Below, piece after piece: positions 1 through 11,705 of a DNA stretch of 64,000 nt (position 1 is the first letter of the stretch; each line of letters opens with the position of its first letter). The stretch is from Pyrenophora tritici-repentis (taxonomy: Eukaryota; Ascomycota; Dothideomycetes; Pleosporales; Pleosporaceae): the NCBI RefSeq assembly GCF_003171515.1, contig NC_089390.1, positions 6,448,001 to 6,512,000 on the forward strand. The letters run 5' to 3'. Under the pieces are notes generated by a model that was given only the letters and a program-made list of their open reading frames with translations, made no database searches and was not told where the DNA came from. A program made the position numbers and the translations under genes.

Positions 1-1041
1 GACACTCCTTGCAATCAATACACCACGAACGCGCTTGGTTCTCCCGAGGCCGTTTGTCTTTGCCACCACACGTGATCGCTTTTGCTATCACGGGCAGTTT
101 AATCCTGTATCATCGGAGAAATTAATTTGTAGGTCATATAGAGGGAAGCCGGGTTGCCGCTCATGTTTATAGCACAGAGACCACGAGGTCAAATGCTTGA
201 TCATATAACTGCAGAAGATGGTGCGGCGAGGCGCGACTTTAGATTGCGATGCGCTGGACAAGACCTTAGCTCCACAGGCAAGCATAGGCTTCCAAGCGGG
301 AGATGTCTCTCATCGGGAATCAAGAACGGGTACCGTTGTGTCCTTCGTCCGTACCAGCATTACTCAGAAGCCGGAGGATCATGTGGGTATGGCAGAGGTG
401 CCGGGAATCGGATGTTGTCCACCGTTCTCCAAATGAGGGCAGTCGCAACCTCTACCTCTTGCACAAGTCTGGCTCAGCGTTGCATTCGCGCCACCCGCAC
501 TTGTATGTCATATTTCCTGCCTTTCCGAAAGCCCACCTTTTACTGCGACAATCCGAGATGCCTACTTTCCGGCAATGTGTACAGGTAAGATGCGGCTGTC
601 ACGATAGTTATAGAAGTAGCAAAGCGATCGTGACCGTGACCATGGCTGCACTGACGGATAATGCTCAACAAGTATGGGATACAGTGAGAATATGAAAGTG
701 ACTTATCGATGGGGGGAGTGAATTGACCGCGCCACAAGATTAGGCGCCTTTCTTGACTAGCGAGCAATGCCAGAGAAGGGATAAGGGCTAGCCAGAGAGG
801 TGCAATGCGACAGCTATCGTAGGAGCCCCGTATGGGGATTGGATAGGTAGTTCAGCTGGTCCGAAGATGGTGGAGTGAAGGTGGAGTGAAGATGAAGTTG
901 GTCGAATCTTCTCGATGACGCGGTGGACCCAACGCGACATGCCACTTTCACGTTGGAGCCCCGCAATCAAGCCAAACATAGTGCAAGCTCGAATAACAAC
1001 ACAAACATTGACCTCTAGCACATGAACCGCTCTCCAACAAA
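1..1041. other. intergenic, upstream of CDC37
   Basis: I see no supportable gene here. The overlapping open frames are short, on both strands, rich in Cys/Arg/Ser and without a recognisable domain. An 11-bp unit (ggtggagtgaa) occurs twice in tandem near 870-893. The last few hundred bases presumably hold the CDC37 promoter, but I see no clear TATA box. Confidence 0.5.
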
Positions 1042-2643
1042 ATGGTGATCAATTACAGCAAATGGGTAAGTTGACTTTGCAACCCCAAGTAGCTACAACA
1101 GCATCTAACTTGCCCAAAGGACGCCCTCGAGCTATCAGACGATAGCGACATTGAAGTACACCCAAATGTCGACAAGAAATCTTTCATTCGCGCCAAACAA
1201 GCCCAGATCCACCAAGAGCGCGACCAGCGCCGCCACCAGATAAAGACACTCAAGTACGAGCGCATCATCAACGATGGGCTCACAGAGCGCGTCGACCGTC
1301 TCCTAACAGCGCTCAAGTCGCACAAGGACAAGCAGGCCGAGGGCAATGGCGCAAACGACGACCAGCTCGTATTCCAGGCGATGATGGAGAGCATGATGGA
1401 CATGAAGGTCGACAAAGACGGAGGCTCAGACAGACCGCCGCCACCACCAGAGGGTGTGCATGAGCATATCAAGGATAAGCCTACATACCCGCAGATGATG
1501 GCGAGTTTAGTGGACGCGGTGAAGAAGGATATTGACGAGCAGAAGAGCGAGGAGCCGCGGTACAACCTATTCATACAAGGACTGGAGAAGGAAAAGGCGC
1601 GCATACAAGATCTCCAGCAGCAGTTACTGGCAAAGCTGGCGGAACTAGAGAAGGAAGACAAGAAGCACATCACTAGTGATGACATACACGACGGTTTCAG
1701 TTACTCTAATGTCAAGAAAGCAGAAGAAGAGCAGAAAAAGGCAGCAGCTCCGTCATCTAGCAAGAAGGAATCCACCGTCGAATTACTCAACAACCCGCAG
1801 AGGCCCGCAGCCACCGGATCAGACACAGGCCAGTCCTCAGGCGCCGATGCCGACGTAGAGGAAGGAAGCGCCACAGGAGCCGCAGCTGACGACAATGACG
1901 AAGACATCTCTGCATCCCCACTCGCACAGTCTTTCGCCAAGATAAAAGTTGGGGATTGGTACGCCTGCCTGCAGTTCCTCATGGCACACCCTGAGATCCT
2001 ATCCGAGAAGGAAACAGACGGCCTCCTTGTAGAAGCATTCAACTCTGAACTGGACGGCAAGCCTAAACACGCTCGGCAATGCGTACACCAGGGCCTGTTA
2101 CTGCAGTACTGCAGGCAATTGGGCGGCAGACAGGGTGTCGAGCTCTTCTTCAAGCGCATTCAAATGAAGGACCACCAAGCAGGCAAGATGTTCAACGACG
2201 ACGTTGACTCGACATATCACCGCATCAAGACGCGCGCTGCCGAGATCCTCAAGGAACGCGCTGAGAACCCGCAATCCGAAGGCGCGGGCGTAGAGCAGAT
2301 CCAACTCCACGCCGTAGACCCCAATACCCAGATCAACATCTCTGTCCCACCCAAAGAGTGTGATGCCACGGACCCCGAGGAGAAGGCGGCAATAGAGCAG
2401 GCGAGACAGATCTTTGAGTCGTTCCCACCAGGGCTGCAGAGGGCGCTCGAGAGTGGGAAGCTGGACGAGGTGAACAAGGTGCTGGCTAAGATGAGTGTAG
2501 ATGAAGCTGAGGAGGTAGTGGAGAAATTGGGTCAAGGAGGCATGTTAAGTCTAGAGGAGGGTGTTATTGATGCGACAACAGAGGAGGGCCAGAGCGTCAT
2601 GGCGGAAATTGAGAAGAACAGGAAGATGCCGAGTCAGCAGTGA
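1042..2643 (+). CDS. CDC37: Hsp90 co-chaperone Cdc37
   Basis: This is the kinase-specific Hsp90 co-chaperone, a cytosolic protein that delivers client kinases to Hsp90. Two exons, 1042-1065 and 1120-2643, flank a 54-bp GTAAGT...AAAG intron and give 515 aa. The tiny first exon encodes MVINYSKW, the invariant Cdc37 start (compare MVDYSKWD). Directly after the junction comes an acidic SDDSD followed by HPNVD, the conserved region that carries the CK2-phosphorylated serine in other Cdc37 proteins. A charged coiled-coil N-terminal domain follows (about residues 20-200), then a low-complexity acidic linker, and the Hsp90-binding and C-terminal helical region from about residue 280 (LAQSFAKI, then CLQFLMAHPEIL). 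The gene is convergent with RTT103. The family assignment is secure, and the start is fixed by the conserved N-terminus. Confidence 0.96.
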
Positions 2644-2913
2644 GCTGCATGTCTGTCTCAGATGAAACTAAAATGTAGGACGGGCAACGGCAGAACCGTA
2701 TGAGATGAAAGCTGCAAATGTAAATTATGCCTAATGGTATCTTGGAACGACCAAGATTCTAATATCGTACAAACGTCTCCTTTTGTCCAACAGGTGTGAT
2801 GGAAACTCCGAACAAGCCGTGAACATATCCATCTATCGTATGCAACTGATCCCTAGAGTGCATGACATAGGCTAACGATAAAAACCATGTACAACCAGTA
2901 AAGCCACCCCTCT

Positions 2914-4386
2914 TTAGATCAACTCTGCAAAGTTGTCGTCAATACCTGCCATATCCCTATCGCCCGCAAACGCCGCGAAATCGTCATCTGTTGCAGTCCT
3001 GCTCATCTTCCTCTTCTTATGTGCGCCATCGTACGCGTGCTGTTGTCCATATACTCCTCCGTCCGCTCCAGGTCGCGCATGCTGTAGGCTCTTGAGGAGG
3101 TCTGCGGCTATGTGCTGGTTCGGCTCTCCGATTGCGGTTGCGAATTCTGGTTGCGTGGTATGGTGTGCCGGAGCAGGGGCTGTCTCTGGTACGACAGTAT
3201 GGGCTGCGGGCTCAGGCATGACATCATTGCCAATATCAGGCACGGGATTGTTTCTGACTGCCGCTGTTTGTTGTGGTGATCCGGTGGGGGTAAAGGATTC
3301 CATGGGCGGAGGCGTGAGTTCCTCGACTTCGGGCCGTCCTTGGGCAGGCGCAAATGTCGCAGCAACTGGCGAAGTTGTAGCGACAGGCAAAGGCGCAGTT
3401 GAGATCCTATTCTGCTCAGCCGCTGACAAGCCCTTGAGAATGGCTTCTTCTACTGCGCGCTTCCGGCTCTCTATGGCATCTTTGCGCGTCTTTAGATCAG
3501 CAGCTTGCGCCTCTTCTTGTTCCAACTTCAACTTGTTCGTCTGCAGGAGTTGTTCGAGGCCAGTGATGAGCGCCTTGCGGGCCTGGATGCTTTGTGCGAC
3601 GGCGCCTTCAGCCACGGCAAGCTTTTTGCAAAGTGCAGCGAGACCGGCGGCATGCATAGGAGGGGACGGAATGGCGGCATTTGGGTTCGTCAGCTTCTCG
3701 TAGTCCTGGTTTGCGGTCGTGATGGCGGGCTTGGCCGCGACATCAGCCTTTTGCAGAGTGGTTGCGAGAGGCGCGACTGGAGTGAGCTCAGGAGGGACAG
3801 TTGAAGCTGAAAAGAGCGAACCACCAAGAGCCGGCTTGCGCGTAGACGATTTGGAGCGGTCTACTTCGTCAATCGACTTTTCGACGGCTTGCTGCACGGC
3901 TTGGTTGAAGATTTGTCGCGAGCGCCAGACTTCGACGACCCTTCGAATCTTGTTCTGTATCTCGTGGGGAGAGCCTTTGTAGGCTACCGTGGTCGCCTCG
4001 GCGAGGATGGGTTCGTAGGCTCGCAGAAACTCGTCCTTCTTGCGCATCTTGGAGGTTTGGCAGATTTCATTGGCGAGGTAGATCAGGACAAGCTTCTTGT
4101 TCGGCGTCGATTCTTTCATGCGCTGAAGCCATACGTGGGCGATGCGCTCGGCATGTCGTCTATACGCGTAGAAAGTTAGTGTGCAATCACAAAGCGCGCG
4201 AAATGCAGTTTGCGTCGGTCAAGCAACATGCTGTACAAGCAGGCGCAATCTTCACAACTGGGCCTAGACAAAGGATGGGGAGTATTACCTGTGAAAGAGG
4301 ATCCACTGGCCTACAGTGGAGATGGCCTCTTGCGTCTCATTGAGTGACGAGAGCTTCGCCTTGAGGCTGTCCTCTGTAAAAGCCAT
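2914..4386 (-). CDS. RTT103: CTD-interacting (CID) protein, Rtt103/RPRD1 type
   Basis: It binds the phosphorylated C-terminal domain of RNA polymerase II and takes part in 3'-end processing and termination, with the Rat1 exonuclease in yeast. Exon 1 is 4386-4289 (MAFTEDSLKAKL...) and exon 2 is 4159-2914. The intron 4288-4160 splits an Arg codon, and the product is 447 aa. The CID spans about residues 1-140, with helices that match Rtt103 (QWILFHR, AHVWLQRM, LIYLANE, then IRRVVEVWRSRQIF). A coiled-coil region (about 200-260) and a Pro/Ala/Thr-rich segment follow. The basic KKRKM near the C-terminus is a likely nuclear localisation signal. Its 5' end faces the clathrin light chain gene 424 bp away. 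Confidence 0.92.
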
Positions 4387-4810
4387 TCTCACGTTCTTCA
4401 CGAATAATTGTGATAGCTAATGCAGATGGTTGTCGCACGCGACCAGTATGAACATTCAACGTGCAGCAGTAATTCTAGCAGAACAAGGTGAGATTCGCGT
4501 TTCCAGGGTGCACCTGACTAGACCAGCGCTTGCAAATATAGTGGAGAGATGACTTGGATTGCTGAAGTGAAGGGAAGAAAGAGAAAGAGAGTCGGAGGTG
4601 GGTTCCAAGATTAGGTCCATAGAGAGAGCTCAGCCGGGGACGCTAAGAGCCGTACGCTAAACGTGGCTCGGCGCGCGCCAAGACAGCTCCTGGCCGTCAC
4701 ACATGTTGACTATGCTCGACGCAACAAGACACTTATAAAGCAAACCATTGTCGCTGCTATTAATCTCTGCCCCCCCCCAACTTCATCTCACATACACACC
4801 AAGATACACA
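4387..4810. promoter_or_regulatory. divergent promoter, RTT103 / clathrin light chain
   Basis: This 424-bp gap separates two divergent start codons. It contains an A/G-rich tract (about 4565-4590), and a run of nine C bases near 4772-4780 lies about 30 bp before the clathrin light chain ATG. A TATA-like cttataaag sits near 4731-4739. No coding capacity is apparent. Confidence 0.6.
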
Positions 4811-5785
4811 ATGGCCGACCGATTCCCGTCATTAGACGAAATTGACGCTGGTAAGCGCAACAGCTGCATGCCCGAAGCATCTCCGCATGCAATACTAAAC
4901 ATAGCCAGGTCAAACCGAGGCGCGCGGTGATGCAGCCGGCTTCGAACTTGTAGGCGACTCAAACGATGCCGACGATTTCCTCTCACGTGAGCGCGCTCTT
5001 CTCGGCGACGATGCGGACCAGTTTGCTTCAGAAAACGACAGGGTGGCTACTGTCGAGGACGGTGACGACGACCTGTTGGGTGGAGACTTCAGCCAGGCCA
5101 ACATTGGCAGCCAGGAGATGAGCGGCTTTGAGAGCTCCTTCCCTGCCATTGACACGACCAATGATGTAAGCACTGCACTGCTTTCTTGATCGTTACACGT
5201 GTTGTGAAATGAGGCTTGCGCTGGGAATCACTGTATATGCAATCCGGAGGCGCACGAATTGCGATTGCGAGCTTTGCATCATGAAGGAAATGAATATCCG
5301 CAGCGTACTGACTTGAACAGCACATGGCTCCAGGTGGCACCATCACAGGATCAAGTCTGCCTTTCCTTCCCGGCCAACCCGCACCTTCATTCACCCCCCA
5401 GCGATCAGACTCACCAGAGCCTGACGTTATCCGGGAATGGCGCGAACGCCGTGACCTCCAGATTCAACACCGCGATCAAGTTTCGGCCGAGCGCAAGCAG
5501 AGGACCATCCAAGAGGCACAGCAGAACATTGACGACTTCTACGAGAACTACAACAACAAGAAGGACAAGGAGATTGCAAAGACACGGCAAGAGGCTGAGG
5601 AGTTCCTCGCAAACCGGGACGACACTACTGCTGGCGGTACGAGCTGGGAGCGCATCGCAAAGCTCGTTGATCTGAGTGGAAAGGGCACCAAGGGCGGAGC
5701 CTCAGGCAGCGAGAAGGCGAGGTTCAGGGAGCTCCTGCTCAGTCTGAAGAAGGACGAAAAGGCACCCGGTGCAACTGGCTACTAG
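4811..5785 (+). CDS. CLC1: clathrin light chain
   Basis: This is the regulatory subunit of the clathrin triskelion in endocytic and Golgi/endosomal coats. Exons 4811-4850, 4909-5165 and 5321-5785 give 253 aa. The first intron splits a Gly codon and the second lies between codons. The N-terminus (MADRFPSLDEID) and the following acidic stretch are typical. The centre has the Pro-Glu-Pro entry (SPEPDVIREW), then a long heptad-rich helix (about residues 130-215) with RERRDLQIQHRD, the segment expected to bind the heavy chain. The C-terminus has WERIAKLVDLS and a Lys-rich end, as in other fungal light chains. Length and motif order fit the family fully. Confidence 0.95.
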
Positions 5786-6252
5786 GGTGGCTACACATGA
5801 CGGGCACTTCATGATCTGTACGGGGCTCAGGGGATGATTTTGGCATATTCCAACGTCGCTGGCCGTGGCTCGGAGTTCATGGATAGGTTGCACGTTACTT
5901 CATGCAGCTTTGTTAATACAAGGATGGCGTTTATACCACTCGATTTACATTGGGCCCTCATGCCTCTTTTGTATTAGGGCGCCTTGAGAAGGTTGTCAAT
6001 GTTCATGTAGACTCTGACTTTACCAACGGAGTTGCGGAGGCTGTTGAGAGCATGCCTTGATGGTGCATTTTCACAGCTTGCGTAGTGGTTATGCAGCACA
6101 ACATCACGAATGCTACCAATGTCTTCCAGAAGATATTAGTTATGCTTCACAGGTACTACTCCACGATATGAACATCTGTGACCAATAGCCCAGTGAATTA
6201 TTGCCTGTATCATACACCGAGTAATCTACCCAGAAAGGAAAATACACGACCA
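5786..6252. other. intergenic
   Basis: This is a 467-bp convergent gap between the clathrin light chain and BTB genes. I see only presumed 3' untranslated sequence and no recognisable element. Confidence 0.5.
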
Positions 6253-7172
6253 TCAACCTTCCACTTCAATTTCGTCCTCCCTAACAGGCAACAGCGATAA
6301 TGATTGTAATGCTGCAACGGACAGATCCCTGTCAACCTCCAGAATCTCCCCTGCTATAGTTATGAGATCTTGACGTTCAAGCGGACTCTCATCACCAGCC
6401 CAGACTCTGACAGCTGCTTGTATCAGGAGACTCTTGGTACGGTCGACAGGGTGGCTTGGGTCAAGTATCCCTACTTTTTTCTTCTTTTCCTCTTCCTCTT
6501 CCTCTTCCACGTCCGGAGAAGAAGATATCTGGACAGGGTTACGAACTGATGATGGGCTGCCCGCGGCTCCTTCTGCTTTCTCATCGACAGCTGATGGTGG
6601 ACATGCTTCGTACAACGCTGGAAAGTAATCGTCCGCATAGTAGTATATCTCCTTGTCCATCCACCTGTAGAACACAGGGGCAACGAATTCGCCAGTTTCC
6701 CCAATATGACGATGCATTAGCGTAAAATCGTCCACAACGTCTTCTAGGTTCCTAAAAGCATATGCTTCTAAGCTTCCTGCCTGGTACTTGTCCGCTATGG
6801 CAAAGACGCGCATATGCTGGGAAAACTGTTTCTCACTGCGGCTCGGAATGCCTCTTCCTTCTGTTGTTTCTTATATTGTTGTGTGTAGGCATGCTCAAAT
6901 AGTACTCCAAGGCTGTCGGGGCTGTCGCTGGAGAGCACAATAGTTTGTTCTCTATATTCCTTCCAGTCCTGAGACGCGTTCATAAACCGTTTGCTTGCGG
7001 AACAGAGGATGAGTTGGTGGCCCCTGAATTCCATCTCACCATAAGTGCCGTAACGGATGACGAGGTTAGAGGGGTGTGGGTTCCTGTACCACATGGCGTT
7101 TGAGAAGGGTTGTAGTCTAGTCCTGATAACGGCATCATTTGGACCGGTGCGTTCTTCACCTGGCATGGCCAT
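6253..7172 (-). CDS. BTB/POZ-domain protein, reading frame broken by 20 nt
   Basis: Two overlapping frames together form one BTB protein. Frame one starts at 7172 (MAMPGEERTGPND) and carries the BTB core: NLVIRYG, then FRGHQLILCSASKRF, then SLGVLFEHAYTQQY. Frame two, from 6816, continues exactly as a BTB domain should (MRVFAIADKYQ, then LEAYAFRNLEDVV). They are separated by 20 nt (6817-6836) that begin GTGAG and end CCCAG. Removing this block joins GCA to CAT in frame, for a 299-aa product. It has the form of an intron but is far shorter than usual fungal introns, so a frameshift allele or pseudogene is equally possible. Downstream are a DEKAEGA linker, a Glu-rich run and a second helical segment. 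Fungal BTB proteins of this type are of mostly unknown function. Confidence 0.72.
6817..6836 (-). other. 20-nt GT...AG insert in the BTB gene
   Basis: Read on the minus strand, the block starts GTGAGA and ends TCCCAG. Its length is not a multiple of three, and its removal is exactly phase-neutral between two codons of the BTB fold. Confidence 0.55.
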
Positions 7173-8230
7173 AGGTATGTTGAGTTATACAGTCTGGTGA
7201 ATCGTTGAGATGTGGTGGTCGATGATATATTCGACAGCCGACCTAGAAATGCTTGCTTTTGTTGTGAGATTTTTATTGAAATTCCCAAGATAAACAGACT
7301 CAAAAGAAAACCAAAGGTCCGCCGTATACGAAATATGTAAAATTCCCATGGTTAAAGTGAACATTACTCTACCAGATGTCAATACTGCAACCTATCATAG
7401 GCTCAATAGCGAGCATTGCATTTACATAGGAGGACACTTGCGTGGCACTGATCTCGCGTAGCATCCCGTACCATAGTATTAGATCTTCCGACCTTGCTCT
7501 GATAGGACCAGATGTCTTAAACTGATGAGATGCTCAAACGTTGCGATATTGTTAAGGAGGCGTACACTTCGCCATAGATATACGGAATCATGTGGTAGTG
7601 ATTTGATTCAGTGTAGATGTTTCGCAATTCCGAAGGTGTAGGTACAGGCTTTCCGTAACATAAATTGAGATGTTCTTTAGTAGCAAAGAGGCTGTGATGT
7701 AATGACGTAGTCTTCGCCGAAGATCGCATTTATCGGTAGTATCTTGGGTTTGTACGTACGTAACATGTCGATTTCCCCATGGTCCCCAGTGCTGAAAGGA
7801 ACCCGTCCGCACACGCACAAATACACCACAAGCAGCAGCCCGGAAAAGTTGGCGAATAGGGCCTTTGAAATGCAGGAGGTTCTCGAAGAATCTATCGGAG
7901 AGGTGCGATGGCGCCCTGGCCGGATTTCCGGAACGCTAGTAGGCGCGCTTGTCACCCATCAGGAAGGAGATGCCCTCGAACAAGCTTTTGGCCACTGGCA
8001 CGAGAGACTTGACAGCGATCTTGTACAAAGCTTATCTTCTTCTCCAATGACGGTCACACGTGCCATCTTGCCCATCCCCATATGTTTATCTCCGTCTGAC
8101 ACGGTCTAGGTTGGTGGCGCAACCGAGTACGTAGTCGTACGCGTACCTGCATCTCGGGGCTGTATAAGAACTTAACCATTCACTTTAGTTACGGTTCATG
8201 GATAGTTGTTCTTTAATTCTTTTTCTGACG
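7173..8230. other. intergenic, divergent promoter
   Basis: This roughly 1-kb gap separates the BTB gene from the phosphoesterase gene. The open frames inside (for example + strand 7744-8109) show no domain or convincing protein composition. A TATA-like tataa at 8163-8167 lies about 65 bp before the preferred phosphoesterase ATG at 8231. Confidence 0.5.
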
Positions 8231-10449
8231 ATGCAGCTCTTCAGGTTCAGTGCATTTGCGTCAATACTGGCGTCGGCCTCGGCATGTGGAGGCGACGACA
8301 GCTGCTATGGACCGCTCAAGGACGACATAGTACTTACGAGGAACGTTCGAAGGATGCAACCTGATGCGCAAAACGCGACTACAATGCCTAAAGGTCCCCT
8401 TGAATGGGGTCAGATTAATTTCTTGCACACCACTGATACCCACGGGTGGCTAGAAGGGCATATCAAGGAACAGAACTATGGCGCCGACTGGGGGGACTAC
8501 GTCAGTTTCACAAAACATATGAAGCAGAAGGCGCGAAAGCTCGGCGTTGACTTACTTTTGGTTGATACAGGTGTGAGTGGTTACCGTTAATGTTCGACTC
8601 CGAAATAACAAGCTCACTAACCCGGCGATAGGATCTGCATGATGGCGCCGGACTGAGTGATGCATCCACTCCCAACGGCAATATCTCTAATGCCGTTTTT
8701 GAGAACATCGACTACGATATATTGACTATTGGAAACCATGAGCTATACGTTACTGAGATTGCCTACGAGACTTTTAGCAACTTCTCCAAAGTCTACGGAG
8801 AGAAGTACCTCACTAGCAATGTGCAGATCATTAATCCAGCTACGGGTCAGTTTGAGTATATCGGACATCACTACCGTTACTTTACTACTGAACAAGGTAT
8901 ACAGAGCATACTTCTCTTATATATATGACATGTCACTAACAGCGATAAGGCCTCCGCATCATGGCCTTTGGTGTTTTGTTTGACTTCGCCGGCAACAGTA
9001 ACGTCTCCAAAGTCACTAAAGCCGCCGATATGATCCAGCAGCCATGGTTTCAACAAGCCGTGAACTACACAAAGTCGATCGACCTATTCTTGATCACAGG
9101 ACACAACCCTGTGCGAACGGCTGCAGCCACTAGCACTATGGGCACCGTGTTCAAGGCCATTCGAAGCATGAGGCCAGACGTGCCTATCCAAGCATTTGGT
9201 GGACACACACACATCCGAGATTTTACAGTATATGACAATAAAGCCACTGGGCTTGAATCTGGTGAGTAATCGTGACCTTGTCGTTTTTTGCATAACTGAC
9301 AATGACATAGGTCGTTATTGCGAGACTCTTGGCTGGCTCGCAATGTCTGGAATCAATTCAAGCACTTGTAAAGCACCCCACAACCCCAAGGGCGTCCCTA
9401 ATCCCACACGTAGCGCGGTAGCACCTGTTAGCACTGGTACTGTGTCCGCTAACGCATCTTTGCCAATGTCTACCTCAAAATCCACAATGCGCTATGCGCG
9501 TCGATACCTTGACTGGAACCGGAACACTTTCGCCTATCATGCTGTTGGCAGCCAGCGTTACACTGACTTAGATACTTCAAAAGGCCTCAGCGTGAGCTCT
9601 CAGATTACCTCAGAGCGCGCCAAGCTCAACCTGACCGATCTCTACGGTTGTGCGCCAGCAACATATTGCCAATACTGCAAGCCATTCATGGCTGAAGGCA
9701 ACATATTTGGACTTTTACAAACTGCACTAGCTACGGTTGCTGTGAATGAGACCCGCAAGGACACTCCACGACTCATCATTATAAACACGGGCAGTGTCCG
9801 CTTCGATCTTGCCCAGGGACCTTTCACCTATGACGACTCATTCATTGTCTCTCCGTTCAAAGACGCGTTTCAGTTTATTCCAGACGTGCCTTATGAGCAG
9901 GCTTCGAAAGTTCTTGCCATACTAAACGCGGGCCCCTTCCAAAAGAAGAAGAGAGATATCAGCACCGCCGATTTCGGTTTCAGCCCCATCCTCGCAGACC
10001 GAGATACTTGTATTGATCCTCTACTTACACACCATTATGATGGAATGACCCGCCGCTCGAAACAAGGTGGCCGTCTCATCCGTCGCCAATCTACTGCTCC
10101 AAACCCAGGCCACATCACCCAAGACGACTTCGGTACTGATGGCGACGACACGGTGCACTCCCCCATTCCAAACTACTCGCAACCAAACGACCTCCAGGCA
10201 AACGCCTCTTTCCCGCTTGATGGGTCCATGCCAAAGACGGTTGACCTTGTGTTCCTGGACTTCATTGCGAGTTACATTGTCAATGCTCTAAACACACCCG
10301 ATGTTGGCGGCGATTTCTCACTAGGGCAGGTGTCCTACTATATGGATAAGAGCTTTACCACTAACAGTTACCTGCCAGCATATGCAAAAATCGCCTGGCA
10401 AGCAGATGTACCGAACTGTCCGGTAGGGAAAGGTATTGGCACTTCGTAG
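8231..10449 (+). CDS. secreted calcineurin-like phosphoesterase / 5'-nucleotidase family (YHR202W type)
   Basis: This is a two-domain metallophosphoesterase of the UshA/5'-nucleotidase superfamily. Its closest remembered relative is yeast vacuolar YHR202W. Exons 8231-8572, 8632-8896, 8950-9261 and 9311-10449 join in frame to give 685 aa. The metal-binding motifs are visible in order: [14 protein letters not shown] (residues about 60-75), LLLVDTGDLHDG across the first junction, [17 protein letters not shown] and [10 protein letters not shown]. The second half is the 5'-nucleotidase C-terminal-like domain ([19 protein letters not shown] and SPFKDAF). The N-terminus [18 protein letters not shown] reads as a signal peptide. 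An in-frame ATG at 8198 would add 11 residues, but 8231 has a better -3 base and better TATA spacing. Substrate specificity cannot be read from the sequence. Confidence 0.9.
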
Positions 10450-11105
10450 TGGCTCATTCACTAGCTTTTAGAAGTAATTTATCACATTACTCTTACTTTT
10501 CTTTGCGTGTGCAATTAGTGTGATGTGGCCATTTTACGGTATGTTGGCCGAATGTGCGTACTGGCGAGACTTAGGCAAGAGTCTGATAGCGGTGGGCCAC
10601 CCACAAGGTATATCATCAAAGAACCCATGAAGAAGATTGTATATCTATCGCCCAGGCGTGAACAAAAGGTCCAAGAGAAGTCAGATTAAAGAAAATTAGC
10701 CAGATTTAGCTTCCTTGGCCGCATACCGCAGAACCCACCACGCACACGAAACCCCCGCCAGTCGCCAACCCCACCATTCGCACCGATACCAAACCGCCGG
10801 AAATTAACCTGATAGGAACACAACAAGGTGTAATGCACTGACCATCACGCTGCCACACTTAGGCGCCCTGCGGCCAGTTGATTGGTCGCAGTTCTATCCT
10901 CCGCGCCCCTTCCTGAATCCTTTCAATGTTACTTCAGTCTGACCTCATCAGCGTCAACATGTACAACACCGAGAGGGATACCCCAGAATGATCTTCCTAC
11001 GTTCTGCAACCTAACCTGCAACGCTTGTCTCCATAGTCTTCTTATTAAGATCGTTATCCGCGGACTGGTTCATATCAAACAACCCAGCGATCAGCAACAA
11101 GCATC
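10450..11105. other. intergenic
   Basis: This is a 656-bp stretch between the phosphoesterase stop and the small three-exon gene. I see no domain-bearing frame. It presumably holds the 3' end of one transcript and the promoter of the next. Confidence 0.45.
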
Positions 11106-11408
11106 ATGGCATCGATATGGGAAGGCGCCGTGGCGCTATATCGCAACTTGGCGCGTGTGTTGAGCTCTGGATGTCCCACAAACGTACGTAAATACTGCCC
11201 ATGGTCTTGGAATCGGACAGGCCGTTTGAGATGAAGTTTGTAGGATGATCCCGCGTATCGAGGTTTTATCTTCTACAAGACTATGTCGTCCAATGAAGTA
11301 AGTCCTTGGCCTTTGCCATATCTAGAAGCCAACGACGCCGAGAACTGACACAACATATAGTCGGTGTCGAGCTTCGGCAGACCATCATTTGAGAGCATGC
11401 TAGAGTAG
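11106..11408 (+). CDS. small three-exon gene, 59-aa protein of unknown function
   Basis: I do not recognise the protein. Three short exons (11106-11183, 11244-11297, 11361-11408) join at phase 0 through introns with strong signals (GTACGT...TTTGTAG, and GTAAGT...CATATAG) to give 59 codons and a stop. The reading is MASIWEGAVALYRNLARVL, then a Cys-Pro-Thr-Asn turn, DDPAYRGFIFYKTM, and a Ser-rich tail. The first 20 residues could form an amphipathic helix. There is no signal peptide or transmembrane segment. The ATG context (catcATGG) is good. All exons are below usual ORF cut-offs, so such a gene is easily missed. Support comes from three concordant phases and four good splice sites, not from homology. 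Confidence 0.55.
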
Positions 11409-11705
11409 TGGTTTGGGGGGACAGAGTAAAAGTTTGCATTCTGGGAGTTTAGGCAGTAGGCCGAGTTTAGGGAAACGTTATGCTATCTAGTTGTCATCGG
11501 GGCCTTTTCGGAAATTCTAGTCTACACTAGACATTGCGAACACATGTCATACAATTGCTCCGCTCACACAACAAGCGACAGCGAGTGTCCGCCAAGAGAA
11601 AAGAAACGCGAGGTATATGGGTAGGCGTCTTGTTGAAACCAAACCATCGATTTTGACTACCGAAACCGCAAAGCACTCACAAACAGAAGACCGTGTCTAC
11701 CGCTC

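Noticed and set aside
154..695. overlapping plus-strand frames in the first 700 bp
   Set aside because: Three overlapping frames of similar length with no protein-like signature. They may be the edge of something outside the window, but I cannot support it.
7744..8109. 121-codon plus-strand frame before the phosphoesterase gene
   Set aside because: No family recognised, weak composition and no good initiation context. Left as intergenic.
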